From positions 1 to 64,000 of the forward strand of contig CAJFOC010000024.1 of NCBI GenBank assembly GCA_904395815.1: a DNA stretch of 64,000 nt, read 5' to 3'. Below are positions 54,811-64,000 of this stretch, piece after piece; the stretch's first letter is position 1; each line of letters starts with the position of its first letter. The notes beneath the pieces were generated by a model, which made no database searches, was not told the DNA's origin, and worked only from the letters and a program-made list of their open reading frames with translations. This DNA comes from an uncultured Holdemania sp. (GTDB taxonomy: Bacteria; Bacillota_I; Bacilli_A; Erysipelotrichales; Erysipelotrichaceae). Position numbers and translations under genes: made by a program.

Positions 54811-55068
54811 ATGTCCAGGCAAAGAAGCATGGAGGTCATTGAAAATTCTGAATATGTAACCATTGGTGAATTAGTCAGACTTACAAATCTGCGATACAGT
54901 ACATTGAAATATTATACGGAGGAAGGGATGTTGCCCTTTGAACAGGCGGAGGAGAATTTAACACGGCGCTATAAGCGAGAGCAGAGCGTGGTGCGCATTC
55001 AAAGAATTAAGGATTTGCGTCAGGCGGGAAAATCCATCTCAGAAATTAAGGGAATTCTGAAAGAATGA
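54811..55068 (+). CDS. Small MerR-family regulator
   Basis: An 85-residue protein made of little more than a MerR winged helix: VTIGELVRLTNLRYSTLKYYTEEGMLP, then RRYKREQSVVRIQRIKDLRQAGKSISEIKGIL. The effector domain of longer MerR proteins is missing, so it may act with another subunit or only as a DNA-binding repressor. ATG 54811 follows GACGAGG. It may regulate the pair through the upstream tandem repeat (inference). Confidence 0.85.
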   Translation: MSRQRSMEVIENSEYVTIGELVRLTNLRYSTLKYYTEEGMLPFEQAEENLTRRYKREQSVVRIQRIKDLRQAGKSISEIKGILKE

Positions 55069-55143
55069 TGTTGATCAGACACTTCATTTTTTGATTCTGT
55101 TTCTCTTCTTTCTGTCTGATGAACACAATCCATGCCATACTGA

Positions 55144-55186
55144 AAAAGGGAAGGCTCTGGCTGTGAAGCGCAAAGCATTCCCTTTT
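55144..55186. terminator. Bidirectional terminator between merR-like and ppaC
   Basis: AAAAGGGAA (55144-55152) pairs with TTCCCTTTT (55178-55186); the genes converge here. Confidence 0.75.
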
Positions 55187-55215
55187 GTTTCGGTCTGATC
55201 TGATTGGTCTTTTCT

Positions 55216-56829
55216 TTATTTGCTGATCGTATCGAGAATCACCGGCAGAACCTGCTTTTTGCGTGAGATCAGATCATCGGCGAACCCGTTATGCAGCACC
55301 TGCTTGAAGCCCTCTTCAATCACCCAGCTTTTTTTGCCGGTGTACAGGAAATGCGAACCTCTACCCGTCGGATCGGTAAACAGGATCAGCAAAAGATCAT
55401 ACTGATGCTGCAGGTTCTGCTCTTCCAGATAATGCAGAAACGGCTGGCGGATACGATGATATTCCTCGCTGTCGCGGCAGACGACCTGGCCGATGGCCAC
55501 TTTGCTGTCGGCGATGCGGTATTCCTTGAAGTCCTCATACATCAGTTCCTGATAGGATTTGTTCAGCAGCGAATCCGAAGTGGCGACCAGCTCATCCGCC
55601 AGCACATCGATGTCCTGATGGGAAAGTTCAGCCAGCCACAGGGCAATCTTCCGATCCAGATCGGTGGTGGTCGGTGATTTCAGATTCATCGTGTCAGACA
55701 ACATGCCTGCCAGCAGCACCCCGGCAATATCCTGAGGAATGGCGACCTGATGCTGCTGGAACAGCTGGGCGATGATCGTGCAGGTGGAACCGACAATCTG
55801 ATTGATAAAGGTGATCGGACTCTGGGTTTCCATGCCGCCGATACGGTGATGATCGACGATTTCCACAATTTCCCCGAAATCCAGATCGTTGACGCTCTGT
55901 TCTTTTTCATTATGATCGACCAGGATGAACTGCTTGCGCCGGTAGTTGAACAGATGGAAGCGGGAAATCGCTCCGATGACCTGCTGTTTTTCATTGATGA
56001 CCGGATAGGTGCGGAACCGGGTCTTGGCGATACGCTGACTGGCGCCGTCCACATTCTCACTGTTGCGGAAAACGACGATATCGCGGGTCATGACCTCTTC
56101 TACGCTGGGACTTTGAAAAATCCGGTGAGCGACGGAAATGGCGCTCAGCGGCGTGTGAATGACCGGCACCTGCTGGGCCTTCGCCATTTCCAGCGTGATC
56201 GAATCGATCCAGTTTTCACCGCAGATCACCAGCAGGGAAGCCTTTTGTCGCAAAGCGGTTCGCTGCACGTCCGGGTTGTTGCCGACGATGACGATTGTTC
56301 CCGGCTCCAGCGAACTGTTCTGACACAGGCTGGGCATCAGATGCACCTTGCCGTTGGTCGTAAACGGTGCGTCGTTGAGAATCTGAGCCTGCGTTGTTTT
56401 GACGATATTGGACAGCGGAACACGTTTCATCAGCTCCTGCAGGGAATCTTCGCTGGCGGTCCACAGGCTGGTCAGGTCGGAAACCGAAACGATCCCTTCC
56501 AGATGACGCTGGGAATCGGTGACGAAAACCCCCTTATTTTTCCGCTGCAGAATGGCGTCGAGCGCCTCTTTCATCGTCGTATCGCGGCGGATCAGGACCG
56601 CCTCATCCTTGTCGATTTCCGCCAGCGTGCATTTGGCACTGCGGATCAGCTCCGGCACCGGCTGATGAAACCGTTTCAGGATGTACTGACTTTCATGGTT
56701 CAGCGGACCGAGCCGGGCTGGCCGGGCCGGGATGCCAAGCTGATTTTTAAGCCAGGCGTAAGCGATGGACGAACAGATGGAATCGGCGTCGGGATTTTTA
56801 TGACCAATGATCATGACAGGTTGTTCCAT
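55216..56829 (-). CDS. ppaC: Manganese-dependent inorganic pyrophosphatase with CBS and DRTGG domains
   Basis: Family II (DHH) pyrophosphatase, hydrolysing PPi in the cytosol. The 537-residue length comes from an insert in the DHH domain. Motifs: GHKNPDADSICSSIAY at the N-terminus, a first CBS repeat (about 70-120), a DRTGG-like part, a second CBS repeat (about 250-300), EIVDHHRIGGMET and the DHHA2 region ending in SRKKQVLPVILD. CBS-type enzymes are regulated by adenine nucleotides. Divergent from upp. Confidence 0.94.
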   Translation of the reverse strand: MEQPVMIIGHKNPDADSICSSIAYAWLKNQLGIPARPARLGPLNHESQYILKRFHQPVPELIRSAKCTLAEIDKDEAVLIRRDTTMKEALDAILQRKNKGVFVTDSQRHLEGIVSVSDLTSLWTASEDSLQELMKRVPLSNIVKTTQAQILNDAPFTTNGKVHLMPSLCQNSSLEPGTIVIVGNNPDVQRTALRQKASLLVICGENWIDSITLEMAKAQQVPVIHTPLSAISVAHRIFQSPSVEEVMTRDIVVFRNSENVDGASQRIAKTRFRTYPVINEKQQVIGAISRFHLFNYRRKQFILVDHNEKEQSVNDLDFGEIVEIVDHHRIGGMETQSPITFINQIVGSTCTIIAQLFQQHQVAIPQDIAGVLLAGMLSDTMNLKSPTTTDLDRKIALWLAELSHQDIDVLADELVATSDSLLNKSYQELMYEDFKEYRIADSKVAIGQVVCRDSEEYHRIRQPFLHYLEEQNLQHQYDLLLILFTDPTGRGSHFLYTGKKSWVIEEGFKQVLHNGFADDLISRKKQVLPVILDTISK

Positions 56830-56897
56830 AGGCTACCTCACTTAATTTCATCATACTGAAGTTTGTTCGGAAATACAAGAGCGACCGGGGAAACAGA

Positions 56898-56917
56898 TCG
56901 TGTGAAATCGTGTGAAA
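56898..56917. repeat. 10-bp tandem repeat between ppaC and upp
   Basis: TCGTGTGAAA occurs twice head to tail (56898-56907 and 56908-56917) and is followed by ACTCACA, which can pair with TGTGA. It is about 70 bases from the ppaC start and 40 from the upp -10, so it may be a shared operator. Confidence 0.6.
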
Positions 56918-56954
56918 ACTCACAAGCTTAACCGATGTTTTTCTCATTTTCTGA

Positions 56955-56963
56955 TGGTATAAT
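56955..56963 (+). promoter_or_regulatory. Extended -10 promoter of upp-atp
   Basis: TGGTATAAT (TATAAT at 56958-56963) 43 bases before upp; the -35 is weak. Confidence 0.6.
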
Positions 56964-57005
56964 AAAAAATGATAACGCTTTACTGAAAAGAAAAGGAGAG
57001 ATCCG

Positions 57006-57626
57006 ATGTTACATGTACTGAACCATCCGCTGATCACGCACAAGCTGACGCAGATGCGCAAAACCGAAACCAAGACCAAGGACTTCCGCCAGAATCTGGA
57101 CGAAATCGCCGGATTGATGGCTTATGAAATCTGCCGCGATCTGCCTGTGCGCAAAGTGACGATCCAGACGCCGATCTGCGAATGCGTCACGGAGGAGTTG
57201 TCGCGGGAGATCGTGCTGATTCCGATTCTGCGGGCCGGCCTGGGCCTGGTCAACGGCATTGCGGATCTGATTCCTACCGCCAAGGTGGGGTTCATCGGTC
57301 TGTATCGGGATGAACAGACGCTGCAGCCGCATGAATATTTCGCCAAGTTTCCTTCCACGATGCCGCAAGCGGTCAACATGGTGCTGGATCCGATGCTGGC
57401 GACCGGCGGTTCCGCTGTGGCGGCCATCGACATGATCAAAAAGCGGGGAGCGAAAACGATCAAGCTGGTGTGTCTGGTCGGCGCTCCGGAAGGCGTCAGC
57501 GCTGTGGAAGCGGCGCATCCGGACGTGGATATCTATCTGGCGGCGCTGGATGATCATCTTAACGAACAAGGTTACATCGTTCCGGGACTGGGGGATGCCG
57601 GCGACCGGATTTTCGGTACCCGATGA
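57006..57626 (+). CDS. upp: Uracil phosphoribosyltransferase
   Basis: Salvages uracil to UMP with PRPP, 206 residues. [16 protein letters not shown] at the N-terminus, [15 protein letters not shown], the PRPP loop [17 protein letters not shown], and the uracil-binding [17 protein letters not shown] are present. GAAAAGGAGAG precedes ATG 57006. The stop overlaps the start of the first atp gene (ATGA), so upp heads the atp transcript as in other Firmicutes. Confidence 0.96.
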   Translation: MLHVLNHPLITHKLTQMRKTETKTKDFRQNLDEIAGLMAYEICRDLPVRKVTIQTPICECVTEELSREIVLIPILRAGLGLVNGIADLIPTAKVGFIGLYRDEQTLQPHEYFAKFPSTMPQAVNMVLDPMLATGGSAVAAIDMIKKRGAKTIKLVCLVGAPEGVSAVEAAHPDVDIYLAALDDHLNEQGYIVPGLGDAGDRIFGTR

Positions 57627-57802
57627 AAACGTGGGTCAGGGCGATGACGCTGGGGACGACGGTCTGCGGCTGCATCCTGACGGGAACCGCACTGGGCCTG
57701 GCGGCGGACCGGTGGCTGTCCATCCGTCCGGCGGGAGTGTTGTGCGGTGTCGTAATCGGAACGGGAGGAGCGTTGGCCGCGCTGTGGCGGCTGACCCGCT
57801 GA
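57623..57802 (+). CDS. AtpZ/AtpI-like small membrane protein
   Basis: Not listed by the ORF track. A 59-codon frame from ATG 57623, which overlaps the upp stop by ATGA, to TGA 57802, which overlaps the next start (TGATG). It encodes two hydrophobic segments ([20 protein letters not shown] and [20 protein letters not shown]) joined by a short loop, the pattern of the AtpZ / AtpI-type assembly protein that precedes atpI in many Firmicutes. The call rests on position and topology. Confidence 0.7.
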   Translation: MKTWVRAMTLGTTVCGCILTGTALGLAADRWLSIRPAGVLCGVVIGTGGALAALWRLTR

Positions 57803-58147
57803 TGGACAGACCGACGTTTTCTCTGGCGGCGCTGATCTGCGCCGGAGTGGCGGGAATCGGCTTGCTGACAGACTGGCGGATCAGCACCGGGTTTCTGCTG
57901 GGGGCGTTTGTTTCCGTATTGCTGTACTGGCGGACGGTGCAGTTTTGCGAAACGGTGCTGCAGCGGCAGCACAGCAGCGTTGCGGGAACGGTCGGACATT
58001 TTCTGTTCAGCTACGTTCTGATGGCGCTGCCGTTACTGATCAGCGCGCTGGCTCCGCAGTGGTTTCAGATTTTCGCTGCCGCCGCCGGATTGCTGCTGAT
58101 CAAACTGGTTCTGCTGCTGAAGACTCTGACGGAAAGGAGGAAAGCTC

Positions 58148-59124
<977 letters not shown>

Positions 59125-59169
59125 GTTTGGTGAGATGGGAATTCAGCCATCCAGGGCAGGAGGGAAGAT

Positions 59170-59694
59170 ATGATTGAAGTGGATGTTATCGGCCAGCTGC
59201 TTCCCAATCCGATAACCATGATTACCCAGCTGTGTTCAACGCTGGTGCTGTTTCTGGTCATCAGAAAGTTTCTGTGGGCCAGTGTGAAACGGTTTCTGGA
59301 CCAGCGGGCGGACAAAATGCAGCAGCAGCTGACTCAGAGCGAAACCGATCTGCAAAGGGCGGCTCAGGATCGCCGGCAGGCGGAAAACGAACTGAGACTG
59401 GCTCGGGAACAGTCGTCGCTGATCCTGCAGAAAGCGGCTGAGGAAGCCCGGGACACGCGGGAAACCTTGCTGCGGCAGGCACATCAGGAGGCAGAAGACC
59501 AGCTGACGCGGGCGCGCGGACAGATGGAAATGGAACGGCAGCGCATGCAGAGCGAAATGCGCCGGGAAATGGTGGAGATCGCTCTGAGCGCGACAGAAAA
59601 ACTGATTGCGGACAAGGCTGACGCCCAGGATGACCGCCGGGCGATTGAACAGCTGATCGAGGAAGCCGGAGCTTATGGCCAGTCAGGTCGCTGA
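59170..59694 (+). CDS. atpF: ATP synthase F0 subunit b
   Basis: Peripheral stalk, 174 residues: one N-terminal membrane helix (about residues 15-38, ending in VIRKFLWASVKRFLDQRADKM) and a long charged coiled coil rich in Q, R, E and A. GGCAGGAGGGAAG precedes ATG 59170. Its end overlaps atpH by 20 bases. Confidence 0.94.
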   Translation: MIEVDVIGQLLPNPITMITQLCSTLVLFLVIRKFLWASVKRFLDQRADKMQQQLTQSETDLQRAAQDRRQAENELRLAREQSSLILQKAAEEARDTRETLLRQAHQEAEDQLTRARGQMEMERQRMQSEMRREMVEIALSATEKLIADKADAQDDRRAIEQLIEEAGAYGQSGR

Positions 59695-60217
59695 GCGCTA
59701 CGGTCAGGCGCTGTTTGAGCTGGCGCAGGAAGAAAACTGTCTGCTGCGCTGGCAGCAGCAGGCGAAGGACGTGATCGCCCTGCTGCGGGAAAATCCCAAG
59801 CTGATCACTTTGCTGAAGGCCGTGCGGATCAGCGCGGCGCAGAAAAAACAGGAAATAGAAACGCTGTTTCAGCCGCTGGCTGACCGGCAGCTCCGGCATT
59901 TTCTCTGCCTTCTGATCGATAAAAAACGCATCGGCAGCGCAGTGGAGATGCTGCAGGTATTCGTTTCTCTGGTCAATCAGCAGCAGGGAGTGCAGGAAGG
60001 GGTTGTCATTTCCGCCCGGCCGTTGCCCGCCAGTGAAATTCAGCGGCTGCAGCATGCGCTGAGCGAGCGCAGCGGCAAGCGGACAGAACTGATCAACCGG
60101 GTGGATCCCCGGTGCATTTCCGGGGTGCGGGTCATCGTGGACAACGAGGTGATCGACGCCTCGATGAAGACGAAGATCGAAAGGCTGAAACAGGAATTGC
60201 TGAAGGAAAGCAGGTGA
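59675..60217 (+). CDS. atpH: ATP synthase F1 subunit delta
   Basis: Links the b stalk to the alpha-beta head, 180 residues. [17 protein letters not shown] at the N-terminus and [29 protein letters not shown] at the C-terminus are typical. The start lies within the end of atpF, so they are coupled. Confidence 0.94.
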   Translation: MASQVAERYGQALFELAQEENCLLRWQQQAKDVIALLRENPKLITLLKAVRISAAQKKQEIETLFQPLADRQLRHFLCLLIDKKRIGSAVEMLQVFVSLVNQQQGVQEGVVISARPLPASEIQRLQHALSERSGKRTELINRVDPRCISGVRVIVDNEVIDASMKTKIERLKQELLKESR

Positions 60218-60221
60218 AAAA

Positions 60222-61745
60222 ATGAGTTTGAGACCGGATGAGATCAGCGCGCTGATCAAGGAGCGGATCCGGCATTATGAAGAACAGATTCAGGCTGACG
60301 ATGTCGGCTATGTCATCCGCGTCGGCGATGGCATCGCGCTGATTCAGGGACTGGACAAGGCGATGGCCTCGGAATTGCTGTTGTTTCCTCATGATGTCTA
60401 CGGAATGGTGCTCAACCTGGAAGAGGATCATGTCGGAGCCGTGCTGCTGGGAGAGGATACGCTGATTAAGGAGGGCGACGAAGTCCGGCGTACGGGACGG
60501 ATTGTCGAGGTTCCGGTAGGCGATGGTTTGCTGGGAAGAGTGGTCAACGCGCTGGGACAGCCGATTGACGGCAAAGGTCCGATCGAAGCGCGGAAAACCC
60601 GGCCGGTAGAACGGGTCGCCCCGGGGGTGATGAGCCGGCGCAGCGTGAATCAGCCGCTGATGACCGGCTTGAAAATCATCGATTCCATGATCCCGATCGG
60701 CCGCGGTCAGCGGGAGCTGATCATCGGCGACCGGCAGACCGGAAAAACGGCGCTGGCGATTGATACGATTCTCAATCAGAAAGATCAGAATGTGCTGTGC
60801 ATCTATGTGGCCATCGGTCAGAAAACCAGCACCGTGGCGCAGATCGTGGAAAAGCTGCGTCAGCATGACGCGCTGAGCTACACCACCGTCGTGGCGGCGA
60901 CCGCCAGTGAAAGCGCGCCGATGCAGTATCTGGCGCCGTATGCCGGTTGCGCGATGGGCGAGGAATGGATGGAACAGGGCCGGGATGTGCTGATCGTTTA
61001 TGACGATCTGTCCAAACATGCGGTTGCTTACCGGACGATGTCGCTGCTGTTGCGCAGACCGCCGGGACGGGAAGCCTATCCGGGCGATGTGTTCTATCTG
61101 CATTCCCGTTTGCTGGAACGGGCGGCCCGGCTGAACGAGGAGCTGGGCGGCGGATCGCTGACGGCATTGCCGATCATTGAAACGCAGGCAGGCGATATTT
61201 CGGCTTACATTCCCACCAACGTGATTTCCATTACCGACGGACAGATCTTTCTGCAAAGCGAGCTGTTCAATGCCGGCGTACGGCCGGCGGTGGACAGCGG
61301 ATTGTCGGTATCCCGGGTTGGCAGTGCGGCGCAGACCGCGGCTATGAAGCAGGTTTCGTCCTCATTGAAGCTGCAGCTGGCTCAGTATCATGAAATGCTT
61401 GGCTTCGCGCAGTTTGGCTCGGATCTGGACGCGCTGACCCGCTCTGCCATTGATCATGGCGCGCGATTGACGGAATTGCTGAAACAGGGACAGTATGCGC
61501 CGCTGTCGCTGGGATTGCAGGTTGTGTCGCTGTATGCCGCCCAGCAAGGATATCTCAAATCGATTCCGACCGCGCAGATCAGCGCTTTTGAGGCGTTTCT
61601 GCACCGCATCGCCAAAACGGAGCAGGCAGAACTTCTCAAGCGGATAGAAAAAAGCGGCAAGCTGGATGAAGAAACGGAAACGCAGCTGAAAAAAATGCTG
61701 GAGGATGGGCTGCAGCAATTTCGGCTGATGAACGGGCTTAGCTGA
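60222..61745 (+). CDS. atpA: ATP synthase F1 subunit alpha
   Basis: Non-catalytic nucleotide-binding subunit, 507 residues. N-terminal [16 protein letters not shown]-loop [14 protein letters not shown], the arginine-finger region in [35 protein letters not shown]. Starts five bases after atpH; its stop overlaps the atpG start (TGATGG). Confidence 0.97.
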   Translation: MSLRPDEISALIKERIRHYEEQIQADDVGYVIRVGDGIALIQGLDKAMASELLLFPHDVYGMVLNLEEDHVGAVLLGEDTLIKEGDEVRRTGRIVEVPVGDGLLGRVVNALGQPIDGKGPIEARKTRPVERVAPGVMSRRSVNQPLMTGLKIIDSMIPIGRGQRELIIGDRQTGKTALAIDTILNQKDQNVLCIYVAIGQKTSTVAQIVEKLRQHDALSYTTVVAATASESAPMQYLAPYAGCAMGEEWMEQGRDVLIVYDDLSKHAVAYRTMSLLLRRPPGREAYPGDVFYLHSRLLERAARLNEELGGGSLTALPIIETQAGDISAYIPTNVISITDGQIFLQSELFNAGVRPAVDSGLSVSRVGSAAQTAAMKQVSSSLKLQLAQYHEMLGFAQFGSDLDALTRSAIDHGARLTELLKQGQYAPLSLGLQVVSLYAAQQGYLKSIPTAQISAFEAFLHRIAKTEQAELLKRIEKSGKLDEETETQLKKMLEDGLQQFRLMNGLS

Positions 61746-62587
61746 TGGCACAGGGAAAACAGGCGCTGAAAAGCCGCATCCGCTCGGTGCGGGCGACCCG
61801 CAAGATCACCAGCGCGATGGAACTGATGGCCAACGCCAAGCTGCAGCGCCAGCGTGGCCGCATGGAGAAAAACCGGGAGTACGTGGCGGCATTGCGGCAG
61901 ATCACCGGCCGGATTCTGGCGGATCAGCCGGAAAGCGATTGCGTGTATCTGCAGCCGGGCCGCTCTTCCCGCACGCTGAGTTTTCTCTTTCTTTCCGATA
62001 TGGGATTGTGCGGCGGCTACAACAGCAGTCTGATCCGGCTGGCAGAGGAAACGCTGAATCCGCAGGATCCGTTAATTGTGATCGGAACCCGGGGCAGCCG
62101 GTCGTTACAGGACAGGGGACTGACATCGATGCGGGAGCCGATCAGCTCCGATCAGCTGAGCGCGGCGGAGTGCGGCAAGCTGGCCGATCAGGCGCTGACG
62201 ATGTTTGTTCAGGGCCAGATCGGAACCATTCAGGCGTTGTTTTGCAGCTATGTCAATGCCGTGACCTTTCAGCCGCAGTGCCAGACGCTGTTGCCGCTGG
62301 CAATCAGCGCCGAAAACGAAACGGCCATGAAGGTGCAGACACTGTTTGAGCCGGGGCCGGATGAAATTCTGAACGAACTGATTCCGATGGCAGTCCGTTC
62401 GCAGCTGTACAGCGTGTATCTGCAAACCAAGACGGCAGAGCAGGGATGGCGGCGGATGGCGATGGAGTCGGCAACCGACAACGCGGATGAGCTGGCCGGT
62501 CAGCTGACGCTGCAATACAATCAGGCACGGCAGGCGGCGATCACCCAGGAAATCACGGAAATTGTGGCGGGCGCCGACGCGTCGTAG
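61745..62587 (+). CDS. atpG: ATP synthase F1 subunit gamma
   Basis: Central rotor shaft, 280 residues. The N-terminal helix (KSRIRSVRATRKITSAMELM) and the C-terminal helix ending MAMESATDNADELAGQLTLQYNQARQAAITQEITEIVAGA, which form the coiled coil inside the head, are present. LSDMGLCGGYNSSLI is the conserved central stretch. Overlaps the atpA stop by one base. Confidence 0.95.
   Translation: MAQGKQALKSRIRSVRATRKITSAMELMANAKLQRQRGRMEKNREYVAALRQITGRILADQPESDCVYLQPGRSSRTLSFLFLSDMGLCGGYNSSLIRLAEETLNPQDPLIVIGTRGSRSLQDRGLTSMREPISSDQLSAAECGKLADQALTMFVQGQIGTIQALFCSYVNAVTFQPQCQTLLPLAISAENETAMKVQTLFEPGPDEILNELIPMAVRSQLYSVYLQTKTAEQGWRRMAMESATDNADELAGQLTLQYNQARQAAITQEITEIVAGADAS

Positions 62588-64000
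<1,413 letters not shown>

Noticed and set aside
59261-61256. Two long minus-strand ORFs (332 and 374 codons) across atpF-atpA
   Set aside because: Antisense shadows of the atp operon, no RBS or motifs.

Overview
The window looks like a chromosomal piece of a low-G+C-phylum (Firmicutes) bacterium with an unusually G+C-rich genome, most likely an Erysipelotrichia relative (Holdemania-like); the genus is inference. Support: an RNA polymerase delta subunit, the Firmicutes order murA-rpmE-tdk-prfA-prmC followed by ywlC-rpiB / glyA / upp-atp, anaerobic metabolism (class III ribonucleotide reductase NrdD/NrdG, FeoAB), and an F-type ATP synthase whose c subunit carries a Na+-type site. No rRNA or tRNA gene was recognised.

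Layout. 1-2593: a CRISPR array of 39 repeats of 36 bp and 38 spacers, with no cas gene inside the window; two of its spacers are versions of the same coding target that differ only at third codon positions. 2731-12189 (minus): a peptide-use cluster, oppA-oppB-oppC-oppD-oppF, an MBL-fold hydrolase, a histidine phosphatase, a membrane protein, the oligopeptidase pepF and a 70-residue protein. 12516-15758 (minus): feoA-feoB and proC. 15867-23220: an HD phosphohydrolase, an unknown protein, a class A penicillin-binding protein (minus), then DUF1934-argS-rpoE and a HAD phosphatase. 23453-27021 (minus): DUF1846, DUF885 and a small protein. 27339-33743: fba with a repeat-rich upstream region, an SNF2 ATPase with a mutated motif II, and nrdD-nrdG. 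34065-42408: DUF3284, murA, an HdeD-like protein, rpmE, tdk-MATE, prfA-prmC, a short SpoIIR-like protein and an MBL hydrolase.

42550-43150 is a graveyard of an IS200 fragment joined to an IS3-family fragment. 43164-48111 holds an XRE-membrane protein, a SIS-domain protein, a Cof-type HAD phosphatase and a large lipoprotein serine hydrolase. 48234-52512 is glyA-nagA-nagB-ywlC-rpiB. 52513-55068 is a lower-G+C accessory patch: an unknown lipoprotein, nested IS3 remnants with a 3-bp target duplication, and a GPP34-like/MerR gene pair behind a heptanucleotide tandem repeat. 55216-64000 has ppaC (minus) divergent from upp, which overlaps the start of the atp operon (atpZ-like, atpI, B, E, F, H, A, G, D; atpD runs off the right edge).

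Functional links: imported peptides (Opp) are cut by PepF; GlyA, NagA/NagB and RpiB feed one-carbon, amino-sugar and pentose metabolism; Tdk, NrdDG and Upp supply nucleotides; ArgS, PrfA, PrmC, L31 and YwlC serve translation. The most interesting items are the paired synonymous spacers, the two-carboxylate c subunit, the out-of-frame atpI/atpB overlap, the shrunken SpoIIR-like gene behind an RBS-sequestering hairpin, the repeat structures before fba and before the GPP34/MerR pair, and the SNF2 ATPase with DKAH in place of DEAH.
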